Shown: one piece after another, positions 37,681-49,219 of the stretch | Layout: each line of letters opens with the position of its first letter | Numbering within the stretch: the first letter of the stretch is position 1 | Source of the DNA: Solea solea | Lineage: Eukaryota > Chordata > Actinopteri > Pleuronectiformes > Soleidae | DNA: 64,000 nt | Assembly: GCF_958295425.1 (NCBI RefSeq) | Contig: NC_081154.1 | Coordinates: forward strand, 5,925,139-5,989,138 | Reading direction: 5' to 3' | The notes under the pieces: model-generated | The model's input: only the letters and a program-made list of their open reading frames with translations | Database searches by the model: none | Told to the model about the DNA's origin: nothing | Program-made: the position numbers and the translations under genes

Positions 37681-37880
37681 GTAATTAGGACCCTGTGGAT
37701 TGACCCTATTTGCCTAAATTATGGGTATGGCCTCTGGCTTGGAATCTGATTGGCACGCGGAGAAATGTTGAATAAAGAAAATTAAATGTCAAACTGTTTC
37801 ACCCAGCATAAAGCCATGGGATCGCTCACTGTGTGTAATAAATATTTTCAAATGTAATATTTAATGTTACAGTAGGCAGG
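37681..37880. promoter_or_regulatory. Candidate conserved non-coding element
   Basis: Begins GTAATTAGGACCCTGTGGAT and continues with TTGCCTAAATTATGGGTATG and TTGGAATCTGATTGGCACG, then ATTAAATGTCAAACTG and AATAAATATTTTCAAATG. No simple repeats; homeobox (TAATTA), CCAAT-type (GATTGG) and A+T words are dense. It is one of the most CNE-like blocks upstream of sox9, by eye only. Confidence 0.3.
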
Positions 37881-38017
37881 ATGTTTTGGTATTACTGACA
37901 AATAATTCCACAATGATCTCATCAAGTGAGCTGACGAACACTTCCGCACTTAAATCTGTTGTGTCACTTTAAGCATTGACCAATCAGAGAGCAGTTTAGA
38001 AACAGGGTGTTCCCATT

Positions 38018-38375
38018 TGATTCTTGCCTTTACAGAAAGAAAACCCAGGTCTGCAACCCAGTCAGAACAAGGGCCTTTCTACATGGTGCTTGTTCTCCCT
38101 GTGTGTGGATAGGTTTCCTCCGGGTTCTCTGGTTCTTCCCGCAGTCCAAAAACATGCAGATTTGGGGATTAGGCAAATTGGACTCTCAAAATTGACTGTA
38201 GGTTTAAGTGTGAGTGAATGCTTGTTTGTTTTTATATGGCCCTGTGATGGACTGGTGGCCTGTCCAGGGTGTACCCTGCCTTTCGCCCTATGTCAGCTGA
38301 GATTGACACCAGCACTCTCTTGCGACCCTCATGTGGAGGATAATGTGGTAGAAGATGGAGGGATGGATGGATTGC
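38018..38375 (+). mobile_element. Full-looking SINE/L2-tail element with 9-bp target duplication
   Basis: The block order is that of a common fish element: GGTCTGCAACCCAGTCAGAA, AAGGGCCTTTCTACATGG, TTTCCTCCGGGTTCTCTGG, CCGCAGTCCAAAAACATGCA, GACTGTAGGTTTAAGTGTGA, GGCCCTGTGATGGACTGG, GGCCTGTCCAGGGTGTACCC, GCCTTTCGCCCTATGTCAGC, ending GGATGGATGG. The identical 9-mer GTTCCCATT flanks it at 38009-38017 and 38376-38384 and is read as the target-site duplication. The 3' half is the L2-type tail shared by many fish SINEs. Confidence 0.75.
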
Positions 38376-38384
38376 GTTCCCATT

Positions 38385-39039
38385 GGCTGTCGCACCACAC
38401 CTACTCAGCACAGGTCCTTTTTGTGGAATGACTGCAACTCATGCAACTGAAACTACTGCATATGCTCGAAAGAAAGATAGATAAAAAAAAAGCATCGGCA
38501 GAGATTCCAAGATGGAAAGATTGCTACGGGTCATCCAACATTTGTATGACTCACTCTGAGCTCAGGATGGAGAGCCATGCTCCCAAAATGGGACTATTCT
38601 AATAACTTTCAGATGAAAATAATAATAATTAACAATTTTTCTGGTAATTCTGCCAACTACAAGTGTAAAAATGTGTTAAACTGCTCCGACTGACCAGACT
38701 TTTTTATTCAGCTCTTCTGTACAATTGTTAAAAACTCAAAACCGAGTTTTACTTCTCAGAGATTGAACCAGGGGGAAAAATTTGGGATAAACTTTGGGTT
38801 TCCTTCATTATCATGGCGTTAAGTTAATGCCAACGCTACTCTGCATTAGCAGAATGTTGCTAATGCTAAACATTTAGCCCCAGTTGATAGTTACATTAAA
38901 CCAAGTCAAAAGTTGAAGCACCAAGATGAAGCACTTTGAGTCCTAAATAGGCTTTAATATGTTGTTTTTTTCTTAATGCAAAAATATCAGTAGCCCTGAC
39001 ATTAGTGCTCCAGTCATTACTTTACATGGAGTGAATTCA
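38385..39039. other. Intergenic, no gene seen
   Basis: Continuation of the host repeat, then unremarkable A+T-rich sequence. Confidence 0.4.
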
Positions 39040-39205
39040 CAGCAGATAATTTGGTTAGAGTTAATTAGATTACGTGAGAATGAATGGAGAGTTCGCTATG
39101 CTTCCCAATTGCAGCCACATTAAGCACATTTAGCTTCTGGCTTTAGCTCAAAGTTCCCTGAGATAAAATCATCAAAGTGATTAAAGGATGACCGCTCGTT
39201 GAACA
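39040..39205. promoter_or_regulatory. Candidate non-coding regulatory element
   Basis: Low-repeat block with TTAGAGTTAATTAGATTACG, ACATTAAGCACATTTAGC and AATCATCAAAGTGATTAAAG (a TCF/LEF-type ATCAAAG next to homeobox words). CNE-like texture; untested. Confidence 0.25.
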
Positions 39206-40212
39206 CACTCATTTCCCACGTTCTCTTTGTCGTCTCGTGCTCCGTGAAGGCAAAACGAGACATTTTGAGGGCAGGAAAACTCAGACGAGGCAATTTTCGA
39301 TCACCACATTGGCAAGAGCGGGGCCAGGCGGGAGTGAGTGGCAGTTATACAACGTGCAGAAAGATGTATGACCTAGCAATAAGCAAACAGTGTCATTATT
39401 TAGCTTGAACGGACTGGGCTAAACTGCGTAATCATTTCTAAAAAGGACATTTGAAAGTCCGCATTGCATAGACCAGTCTCATTTCCTGTGCGTACCAATG
39501 CAAAATAACACGTTAATGCACTGTGTAACATAAACCAGCCATTGCATTTATTTAAAGATAATTCAAGTGCATACATTTATAGAACAAAAGGGGGGTTATT
39601 AAGCTAAATAAGGGAGCAGTTATTGAATTGGCAGCATTTCTTCTATAAAACCATCTCAAACACTGATGTTTTAAGGGTAACATCAAGCTTTCACTGCTGG
39701 TTCCAATGAACGGAACAGATGTCGGGTTTTGCAATTTCTGATGCCGACGGTCACGTCATCTTCTACGTAATAACCCTTTAAATCCCCATCAGCCGTGACC
39801 TCACAAACAATTTGAGAAATTCCAATCAAACCTCTCCAGTCCTTTGTTGGTTGCAGAGGTGAAGCAGAGGTAACGAGCAGTCCCTGACAATGGATTTGTC
39901 GGCTCGCATCTGAGGCTGATTTGGGCCGGGCTCGTGCCTCATGGAGACAATCACACAGGGCTTTGTGAGATAAACTCTGCTCAGAGAAGCTTAGTGCGGA
40001 GTTAAATGATCAGGAAACTGGAGGAAGACTTTGTGAGAGCTTATGAGGCGATGAGTCCAGATGTGGCGAATCAGGACTGAACATCGTAGCACAGCTGGCT
40101 TGTTTTACATCGGTGCTCAAACACAACTAAACATGCTGTTTAAGTGGACCCGGTACTGCTGAACACACAATGAAGAAAAATAAAAGATGAATCTGATTCT
40201 GCTCTGTGCTTG

Positions 40213-40246
<34 letters not shown>

Positions 40247-40374
40247 TGAGGTAATGCTGTATTCACATTGTTTTAGTGTGTGCTCGCCAGCACACCACAT
40301 GTTTATTGGTTTAAATGGGAAAAGTATGTTAAAAGGGCCTGGAAAAATGATTCTTAGAAACATTTCCAAACTTT
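39206..40374. other. Intergenic, no gene seen
   Basis: Contains a CA microsatellite (40215-40241) and complex low-repeat sequence at 39880-40085. No gene is recognised. Confidence 0.45.
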
Positions 40375-40660
40375 TGTCTTGAAGACAAATTCAATATCGG
40401 CAAAGCAGAATCATTTTCCCATTGTTGATATATTGCCTCAATTACTTCTGTGGAACTCCTGCATTGAATTTGTACATTACTCACTTACTGCATAAAGTGT
40501 ACTGACAAACCAATGGTCTCAGGTTTTGTTCAACAAGATAATAAGAACAGAATTGATTTGTGGGGATTGTTTTCTTGAGCACATGGAATTACTAAAAGAT
40601 GAAAAGTGACATTATTCTTTCTTATCATCACCACCACGAGTGTGTTTCATAAAAGCCTGC
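40375..40660. promoter_or_regulatory. Candidate conserved non-coding element with SOX-type words
   Basis: Complex A+T-rich block with TTTCCCATTGTTGATATATT, GCATTGAATTTGTACATTAC, ACAAACCAATGGTC, GAACAGAATTGATTTGTG and GGGGATTGTTTTCTTGAG. Several ATTGTT/ACAAT SOX half-sites occur within 200 bp. A sox9 autoregulatory role would fit, but this is inference. Confidence 0.3.
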
Positions 40661-40845
40661 TATGCTGTTACACTGTTGTAGTTTCAGTGTTTCTTGGTCA
40701 GAGGGCAAACTTACCACAAACGTTATTTTCCTGCAAAAAGCAAAAACACTTTCAAAGAATCTAACATGTTAATTCAACAGTAAAACCTAGTTTTGCACTA
40801 ACATCTGTAGGATTTTGTAACCTAGGTGAACCCAATATTGATCTA

Positions 40846-41440
40846 CTAATAAAATATAGTAAGATAAATATGATTAAAATTACTGAGTGCTGTGTCAAGT
40901 TGCAAAATAGAAGGTGGGCAAAAAACCTCCATGGCTAACAGCTATGCTAACATCCCTTCCATTTCGCATTATATCCAAACTCCTTAAGAAACAGCGAGTA
41001 AACTATTTTAAGTTGCTAATAAAATATGGTAAGATAAAATTAAAAAATGCTAAACACTGCTCCTAAGTTGCAAGAAGTAAGGTTGGCTAAAAACATCCAT
41101 GGCTAACAGCTATGCTAACATCACTCCCATTTGTCATTATTTTTAATCAATCAGTTGAAGAAATAGTAAGAGAACATTTTAAAGTTGCTAGCAAAATACA
41201 GTAAGATAAAATAAAAAATACTAATTGCTGTCCCAACTTTTAAAACATAAGGTTGGCTGAAAAATATCTATGGTTAACAGCTATGCTAACATTACTCCCA
41301 TTTCCCATTATAGCTAAACACCTGAGGAAACAGCTGCGTGAACAATTTAAAGTTGCTAATAAAATACAGTAACGTAAAAGTTGTAAAATATGAGTTTGCC
41401 GAAAACATCCCCGGCTTATGGGTATGCTAACATTAGCCTT
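40846..41440 (+). repeat. Tandem array with about 170-bp unit, 3.4 copies
   Basis: CTAATAAAATATAGTAAGAT at 40846 recurs at 41016, 41188 and 41356, giving periods of 170, 172 and 168 bp. Each unit also has 'AAGTTGCAAnA', 'GGTTGGCTAAAAACATCCAT', 'GGCTAACAGCTATGCTAACA' and 'CACTCCCATTTnnCATTAT'. The copies are diverged but the period is steady. No reading frame is maintained. Confidence 0.9.
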
Positions 41441-42624
41441 GTGTTGCTATATGACATTGGAATTAGCCTCCTTGCCAAAATATGAAGCAGACCAAGGAGA
41501 AATTAGCATGGTCACACGGGTCTTATGTTCTCACTCGGAGCCAAAGCCGATATAAAAACATGCAGTCGAGTCATTTCACCTGGCAGTGAATGCCAATTAA
41601 ACACATTCCCAAAGGTCAAAAACATGTTTAAACACAGGATTAAATGTCTTCTTTTTTTAGTATAACTGATAAAATGTACTGAAGAATCAGCATTGATCAT
41701 CTACTTTGATAATGTGCCTGTGTGTGACTTCTACCATGTTATTCCCACCACACGTTGCCAATTGGCATCTCTCTTGAGCAACTCACTTTTTATGCCACTA
41801 AATCCTGTACAAGTATCATCCGTGCTCTAAAAAGTGGTCCTTCAATCCGGATGGTTGTGGTTAAAGCAGGATGGAGGTTTGAGTGAAGGGAAGCAGCCAA
41901 GGCGCTGAGATATCATCACCATTTCATTAAGTCAGTCTCTTTGTTTCTACACTGGACAAATGGAAGCTAGTGTTCAAGTGGTTATTACATTATTACATGT
42001 TCACATCATCATCTCAATATTTTGTGCAGTATAGATTTTATTCATTTACATAAACTGCATGTGTGTTTTTTTTAAGGAATTCAGTTTGCTTCTGAGAATT
42101 TTCTTCTTCCTTTGTCATTTATATGAATATGAATAACCACAAATATGTGTTTTATATGCACTAAAAGATAGATTAATCTATTCAAAATCCACAATGACGA
42201 CCATCCTTTTGAGATGACATTATATATGGTAGTCTTAAAGAAGCACTTTCATGCACTCTGAAGTAGAAAAACAAACGTATAAAACTTGGTTAAGTTAACT
42301 TAGTTAAAAAAAAAAGTAGTTTTACTTGAAACTACAGGTCACTTTGCACGACATCTCCACGTCAAAGCCTTGATAACCAGACCATATACCGTAGAATACA
42401 CAACTTTATTATACATTTGACTCAAAATGGGGCCATAATTAACGACATAGACATCATACTGTTTTTAAGAAAACCTGACATTAGTGATTGAGACAATAAA
42501 GTCCTTAAAAAAAAAGTGCTAAGTGAGTGAATAATAGGCCAATTTTCCAAAGTGATGGCCTTTTAAGACGACACAGATTTCAGGCTCTTCCATGTTGGCT
42601 TCAATATTTGGATTGGCATAAGCC

Positions 42625-42815
42625 GTGTTTCCAGTTAGGTACAGCACAGTCTGTAGGTTTTTGCATTTCCATTACAAATATTACCAAAATAATTGGCCCC
42701 ATCAATTGGCCCAATCAGCCCACACCCGGCCTTCCGAGTTACAGTATTGTTGTCAGTCGAAACACAAGCCTGGTGCAGGGCTTTACCGTTCCAAACTGTG
42801 CCACGATGGATACAC
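42625..42815 (+). mobile_element. MITE-like element (GTGTTTCCA...GGATACAC ends)
   Basis: Starts GTGTTTCCAGTTAGGTACAG and ends CTGTGCCACGATGGATACAC, which are imperfect inverted termini (GTGTNTCCA and GGTACAG/GGCACAG words). Internal blocks CATTTCCATTACAAATATTACC and TTCCAAACTGTGCCACGATGG correspond to blocks at 61179-61380. No coding capacity. Confidence 0.5.
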
Positions 42816-43258
42816 AGCAATAGTTCGCTCTGTTTGTGTGTGCGCTGCTGCTGCTGCTGCTGCTCTGTAAGTCTAAGATTCTATCTGAGACGACTTTAAT
42901 GAGAATTTTTTTGTTGCTGCATTTGGCGGCGATTTTCATACTAAAATAAATATCCTTCACCCGACACATTGGAAAATGACAGATTTTTATATGCCCCCTT
43001 TTTTTTTTGTAAAAAAATGAATTTATTACATGAATTTCCACCACACTTCATTTGGATGATGCATCTTTTCTGGTTTGAAATAAATGCCCTGGGGCGTTTG
43101 CTTTCGAGGTTGCCATGCACACACACTCTCTCACACACACACACACACACACGCTAAGACTAGATCTGCTTCCACCTGATACCAAATGGCAGTCAAAAAC
43201 ATCAGATCATTACACACTGTCAGGAACCAATTTCCATGAACCGCAACTGCAACGACAC

Positions 43259-43271
43259 AGAGAGAGAGAGG

Positions 43272-43305
<34 letters not shown>

Positions 43306-43306
43306 C
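43259..43306. repeat. (GA)n microsatellite
   Basis: Near-pure GA run with a few interruptions. Confidence 0.95.
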
Positions 43307-43734
43307 CCAGAAAGGAAATTGAGCTTCTGCTCAGGACACAAGCTGTTACTGTTACAAACTGGAGCGAACCAAAAAATGCACTGAGGAATAATTCCCCCCC
43401 CCCCATCTCTCCTCACTCACCACCCCATCCTGCCTCCTGCACAATTCAATAAGCGGTAAAAATGTGCTGCGTTATAGTCGGTCGCCGAGCGCGGCTCAGA
43501 GTAGCGTTTCGCCGCGTCAGAGCTTTTCTCTCCCCCTCAATCTCCGCCCGGATCTTAGGTGCTGCTCTCTGTCCGGGGATGGATGGAGGAAGGGAGGGGG
43601 GTTTTCCAGTGGCACGAGCCACCCGCTGACAACTGCCATTCTTTAACCTTCCCACACACACACACACACACACACATCCTCCCTCGCCTAAACCCAAACA
43701 ACTGCTGAGCATTAAGGTGTGGATCTGTCATTAG

Positions 43735-44000
43735 TTAGCTTGGCCTGGCTGGGTGAGACCATTGTTTTTGTTAAAGCGAGGGCTGTTTGCACAAGCCATA
43801 TCGTCGGAGGGGAAACGGTACTCCTCTGCGGCTTTCTCGCGCTCTGCCCGAGCAGATTGGGTTTCCTCTCGCTCTTCCAGCCCCTCGCGTACGGCGCGGT
43901 TACGATCGGCTAATGCACATATTTTAATCAGTAACAACTCAAACTCTGCTGCGGGGGGAAATGTGTCCGGGGGCATAAAGTGCTCAGATGTGCGTTTTTA
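43735..44000. promoter_or_regulatory. Candidate non-coding regulatory element, about 6 kb upstream of sox9
   Basis: Includes GAGACCATTGTTTTTGTTAA (two SOX-type words in tandem), a CpG-rich middle (43800-43910) and GGCTAATGCACATATTTTAA with TCAGTAACAACTC. Mixed CpG-rich and homeobox-word content without simple repeats suggests a regulatory block. Not verified. Confidence 0.25.
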
Positions 44001-46545
44001 CAGGATTTAGTCAGACGGGAGAGTGTTGACTAAGGGATGATGGGTTTTTGAGCTTTTGAAAGCAAAAATAAAAAGAGTGAGGCACTCAGAGTGAAGGCAG
44101 CAGGGAGTGGGTCAGTGATGGATGGCAGATTTGAGCCCATCCTCCTCTGGAGTTCCCAGGTCTTTCCTAAGTGTTGTTTAAACAGCACGAGGAGCAGAAT
44201 GACGTTGGGTCAACAGACACCCGGTGCCCAGACGCTCAGATCAGAGGGGGAACGGGAATCACACAGGCTCGGGGTGACTATTAATCACCGCGAATCCTCG
44301 AAGAATGGCACATCACACCCATGTGAAGGCTGCAGGCACCGGGAGATGAGATGTTTCCCTTTAGAATTCTCTCTCCATACTGCGCCGGTATTTGGAAACT
44401 TCTGCTCTTTCTCGTGATGACCGTGTTTGCAACACATTTACAATGAACACTAAACTGTTACTGTTTCACAACAACCAACAAATAGATCTGTTTCGAGGCT
44501 TTCGACTAATTTGACTATTTTTTTGGTACAGGATTTTTGCAGTTGTAGCCATTTTTTCTCCAAATTTGGTGCAGAAAAATATAATCTTTCCACTTAGGAC
44601 CATTTAAAAGGCTCAGTTTGGCTCGGCTGTTCGAGCACTTTCCCAAAACCTTGAGTATTTGTCAGTTTCTTGACCACTTACACAGCAACAAGTGATATAA
44701 TACAGATTCCTGGGCTAAGGCAGAAAATAAAGTACATTGGGTTAAAGGTTAGTATTTTTTGTCGTTGTGTTACCATATTACAAACATGGTTATACAGCAA
44801 TGATGGCCATGTTGGACATTGGGTCTCCGGTGTTAACTGTGATCTTGTCCCATCACCCAACTTCTCTTCTCCTGTCTTAATTATTTCAGGGCTTTATTTT
44901 TTCAGCCTCAACATTTGAGGGATTTTTTAAGAACAAGCTCAGATAACCCGAGAACAAGAACTCACTTGTCTACAAAAGCAAAATGAAAGAAAATCCGTAC
45001 TGAAGAACTCTATCTTATGCGCTCTTTGCACGTAGATTTAAAACGTTCCAAACTAAAACAACACATCGGCAACGCATCGCGCAACGAAATCCTCTTTTCT
45101 TGGACGGGCCGATTCGTGTGGTCGCCGTGGTCGGCGCACACTTCGCGTTGGAGCCAAGATTATGCGATTAAGATACGCATTAATGAAAACACTGATGGAG
45201 TGCATGCGGTCGAAGCGTAAAAGATGAATAAACAAATGGTTTCAGTGCCAGTCGTGACGCAGCAGCGGTTTGGGAAGTAACGATACCATCTTGGTACAAT
45301 ACACAAATACTCAGTGTATGGTTTCCATGTCGTTCTTCTTAAAATAAAGAATGTTGCGCCTTCAGAGTCGTGTGTAAAGTACATATCTGGACAAACACAG
45401 GTGACAGAGTAGGAATGAAGCTCCGAGATGTAAAGCACGGCTGATGAGATCCCCCTCAAGGAAAGCAGACAAGAGTTTAGCAGTTGACTCACACTGTTTG
45501 CTCAGATTTCTTACGCTGTAGCACCAAGTCAAGATGAGAAGTTTCCCAAGACCTCGCCCTGCCTGCCTTTGCTTTTCACTTTGTGTTGGAATATAAACCC
45601 AGTAGGTATGTTTGTGTATTCCCGTTAAAATAAAAAAATGTGGATTAAAATAATCCTTTTAGGCAAGGGCCCTTCTTTACCGAGACAACTTTAGTAATGA
45701 GGCAATGAAGCAACCAAAACATGGGAGTTGCTGCAGCTTCAGTGATTTAATAAATGCAAACAGAAGTTCTATCAACACAAAAAAAAAATGCCTTTTCATT
45801 GGTCGCTCAAGCTACAACAGACAGTATCTATATTGCTGATGGTTCTAGGTGTATTATTGTATGGTCATTAAGATGCAGCCGTAGTAAGACGTCATAATAA
45901 GCATCGATAGATATTGTCTTTGTACCATCTCTTTCCTTAACTACCTGCTGTGTCCCAGTTTGCTTTTGTGCTCAAGGAATAATATAGTGAAAGCAAGCTT
46001 TAACCCTTTAACACCTACGCCTTAGAATGTCCCTTGCCAATTTTTCCAGAATACATGGAATTTGTCCTGACAGCACAAACCAAGTGTGCTTGTTTGATAA
46101 AAGGTTAAAAGGGATCAATATAAACACAGAAATGTTTTTTTTCGGGCCTCCATTTACAATTTTTAAACTATTAAAATCCGTATAGTGAATTCTGCTGCTG
46201 CAGAAAAAACTTTGGTCGTTCAAGAGATTGATGCACGGCTGCTGTATACGCTCCCTCAGTCAGGTCTGATAGTTTTGCATGACAGAGCCAATTAGCAGTC
46301 AGTATCAGTTTTTCTAAACAACAACAACAACAACAACAACAAAAAGTTACGTGCTGCAGCATTAAGCCATAAAAGCATCTTGTCCATCTTGAAAATATTC
46401 ACTCGTGAATTCATTATCGCACAGATGTAACAAGAAACAACGTCTTGAGAAACTGGAACTCGTGAGATGTGGAGGAGGAAGCAGAGCGTTCAACCATATG
46501 TTGGGGATTTTTTGACAAGATGCCATGTAGGCGTGAAGGTCATAT

Positions 46546-46548
<3 letters not shown>
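44001..46548. other. Intergenic, no gene seen
   Basis: Contains a CpG-rich patch at 45050-45220 (GCATCGCGCAACG, GGTCGCCGTGGTCGGCG), a piggyBac-like end at 46000 and a CAA run (46317-46340). Open frames show no domains. Confidence 0.45.
46000..46060 (+). mobile_element. piggyBac-like MITE end
   Basis: TTAA at 46000-46003 followed by CCCTTTAACACCTACG, matching the starts at 557 and 11176. Other end not recognised. Confidence 0.35.

Positions 46549-46586
<38 letters not shown>
46549..46586. repeat. (TG)n microsatellite, 19 units
   Basis: Pure TG run. Confidence 0.97.
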
Positions 46587-46587
<1 letters not shown>

Positions 46588-46765
46588 CCACATCTCCAGG
46601 TAAACAGACAAGGTTCCCTCACTCTCCTTTTTTTTGTCTTTTCTCACTAACTATGTTGTTTTGCTCATTATTACCATTATCCCTCTTCCTCTCGCTCCTC
46701 CCCGCCGATGTTTCCCTCTTCTTTCTCGCTCACCTCCATTAGCCGTATTTACTCTGTCAATAGCA

Positions 46766-46768
<3 letters not shown>

Positions 46769-46811
<43 letters not shown>
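46769..46811. repeat. (GT)n microsatellite, about 21 units
   Basis: Pure GT run. Confidence 0.97.
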
Positions 46812-46812
<1 letters not shown>

Positions 46813-47294
46813 CCACCCAAGTTAAACTGACTGTGAGTCAGTGCGTTCACGTGTGTGTTGCTCTCGCCCGGCGTAGCAGGATAGCATTTTGGTAACGACC
46901 CCGCGCGCCATCTATGAACCGCTGAGCCAAAGTGCAAATCCTCTATTTGTGTTCAAAGCCAGTGTCTTAAATAAGCATGTCTCGCGTAAATAAACTTGCA
47001 TTGCGGGGGGGGGGGGGGGAGTTTGAAGGAGACGGCCATGTTTGGCTCTTGTGTTTGGGAACCGCAGGCCTAATTGCCCGGGGAGTGAAAAGAATTACCG
47101 AGTGACTTTGGAGCAAAAACACACAAACAGCAACATTACAGCACCTAGAGACAGTTGTTGTATTCTGTTTTCAACACAGGGAAACAGAGGGGAGAGAGGG
47201 GAGGAAAGAGAGAAAGCGAGAAGAGATTTCCATCTGTGGCTTTTGGTGTCTGCGTGTGCGACTGCACCGGGACTGACTGACTGACTGACTGAGC
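46812..47294. other. Intergenic, no gene seen
   Basis: Includes a G run (47005-47019) and a short complex block (47065-47110). No gene is recognised. Confidence 0.4.

Positions 47295-47327
<33 letters not shown>
47295..47327. repeat. (AGC)n run preceded by (TGAC)n
   Basis: Eleven AGC units directly follow about five GACT units (47270-47290). Confidence 0.95.
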
Positions 47328-47329
<2 letters not shown>

Positions 47330-47614
47330 ATTAGCTCTACCTGACATCTGTGAGCTATTAAAAGCGACTTCAGGTAGCACATGTTGTCCACATTAGCCTG
47401 AACTGAGATTTACATTTCCACATCTCCACAAAGCATAATAAACAATCAAAGGGGGCGTGTGCAGGCAGGTTACCGTCGGCGACCGCAGCAGCAGCAGCAG
47501 CACTCCACCTACCTCCACGGCAGAGTGCGCGACGAGTTCGGCCGACGTGAAAGGACAAAAGGTGGCTCTGTGTGTGTGCTTGTATTTGTTGCCTCTTTAG
47601 AACCTTCTCTGGCA

Positions 47615-47760
47615 TAAACACTGACCAGGAGTCCTCATGGAGACCAAAACCTGGTCCTACAGAGGCAGAAGCACATTTCTGAGGAGGGATAACACTTTGC
47701 TTAGGATGTTCCCAGTGAATGGTTGTCAGTGCAGTGTCCTCAGAAGAATACCTGCACAAA

Positions 47761-47793
<33 letters not shown>
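47615..47793 (+). repeat. Dispersed repeat, upstream copy (GTCCTCATGGAGACC family) with (GT)n
   Basis: AGGAGTCCTCATGGAGACCA, AACCTGGTCCTACAGAGGCA and GAAGCACATTTCTGAGGAGG match 60024-60180 closely and in the same orientation. Both copies are associated with GT runs (47765-47793 here). It is a short dispersed fish repeat. Confidence 0.7.
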
Positions 47794-47796
<3 letters not shown>

Positions 47797-49080
47797 AACA
47801 ATACAGTTGGCAGCCGTGGAAAGTCACTAAGTAGATTTACTCAAGTGCTTAACATGAGGTTTTTTTCCATTTTCTGCAACTATAAACTTCTACTCCACCG
47901 TGTTTTCGAGGGAAATACAGCAACACTGGTGGACACTTGATTTTTAAAGGCTGTAAACAATTAATAAAAAGTGGGTTTCTGTGGCCGTTTGCACAGTAAC
48001 TCACTGCCATCGACCAACAACAACATTTAAGAGATGTTTGCACGCAGTATTACATTTCTGAGTGAGGTGATTTGGGTTGTAAAATTGATTTTGCCTATAC
48101 TGCAACTGTTTAAGACTGAGTTTTAAATTGTTTTCATTGGAGTGGGGGGGGGGGCTGAGTGGATCAGGTCTCCTGCTGTTTTAGTGGGTTTGTGGTTCGA
48201 TTCCTTAGCTGCCCCGAACCCAGGCTCAACTAGAAAAGGTTAGTTATGTCAAATAATGTGTGAGGATCCATTTTAACAGCTTTATACTTGTATTTACTGA
48301 CACTTTTGACCTAAGTGGAGGATGAATACTTCATCCACGAGCGATAAAAGCAAATGAAAATGAAAAATAAATCACAAGCACATAGAAAATGTTCTTCTAG
48401 ACACTTGAATATATATATATATATATATATATAAATCATTTTACAATGAATATAAAGTTCTTAAAAAGACTATTTGGTGAAAGAGTGAGGCCCGAAATTG
48501 AACGCTCAGCAAAATTGAACAGAATCTCCCATTGACTGGATCACTGCTGCTGCTGCTGCTGTTTGAAATGAGATGAGCGATAAAATTCAGGAGCTGGGGA
48601 CTGACTGCAACTGTTGCATTACTTCAGTCCACAGGAGCTCCTTCCTCCTCCTCCTCCTCCTGCTGCTGCTGTTGCTGCTCTCAGCAACAGCAGCAAGACA
48701 GGGATGTTTCCAGACTGCTGTCTCCCCCTATTGACTAGAATATGCAACTGTAAGTATAGGAGCAGTGTGGAGAGAGAGAGTAGAGTGAAGACTTTACAGA
48801 GCAGTTTAAAGATTATGAAATGTGGTGTTTAAATGACATTGTGTGGCCTTCTTTTCATTTACTTGCTATTTTTGATATGTTTTCGAGATAAATGTCAGTG
48901 TTTTTTTTTTCATCAAAATAAATCAACTTTCAGTCAGTTCTGCTTTTAAAATACCTGTACATAAAGGTTTAGTTAGGACCATATGTTTAAAATCACGTTT
49001 CCTTCATGAAAAGGTAGTTAATATGCAACAGAATCAAACAGCACGCTGTATTTACTGGCTGGTATGGAGAAAGTGTCTGT

Positions 49081-49084
<4 letters not shown>
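47794..49084. other. Intergenic upstream flank of sox9
   Basis: Contains a SINE-head-like piece at 48156-48225, a TA run at 48409-48432, CTG/CCT triplet runs at 48545-48560 and 48640-48670, and T runs. No coding region. Confidence 0.5.
48156..48225 (+). mobile_element. tRNA-derived SINE head fragment
   Basis: GCTGAGTGGATCAGGTCTCC is followed about 30 nt later by GTGGTTCGATTCCTT, which fits RNA polymerase III box A-like and box B (GGTTCGATTCC) motifs. There is no clover-leaf continuation, so this is a SINE remnant and not a tRNA gene. Confidence 0.45.
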
Positions 49085-49120
<36 letters not shown>

Positions 49121-49161
49121 GTGGAGGGGAGGGGGGGTGGGGGGGGGGGGGGGGGGGGGGG
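49085..49161. repeat. (GT)n plus long G tract just upstream of the sox9 promoter
   Basis: Seventeen TG units (49085-49118) run into GCGGTGGAGGGGAGG, GGGGGTGG and an unbroken G run to 49161. It ends about 60 bp before the CCAAT box. GT tracts can adopt Z-DNA and G runs quadruplexes; both effects here are inference. Confidence 0.95.
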
Positions 49162-49219
49162 CGCGGCAAAGGGATCAAATTCCATCAGACCCACTCGCTT
49201 TCGCGTCACACGTTCCCAG

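Larger units (their letters stand above)
41441..43734. other. Intergenic, repeat and microsatellite content only
   Basis: Holds a MITE-like element (42625-42815), a CTG run (42845-42864), CA and GA runs (43132-43153, 43259-43306, 43655-43676) and C/T runs. No gene is recognised. Confidence 0.5.

Noticed and set aside
40846..41440. CRISPR-like array
   Set aside because: Units are about 170 bp with no short conserved repeat separating unique spacers, and the genome is a vertebrate.
48156..48225. tRNA gene suggested by GGTTCGATTCC
   Set aside because: The sequence does not fold into a clover-leaf with acceptor pairing; it fits a SINE head better.
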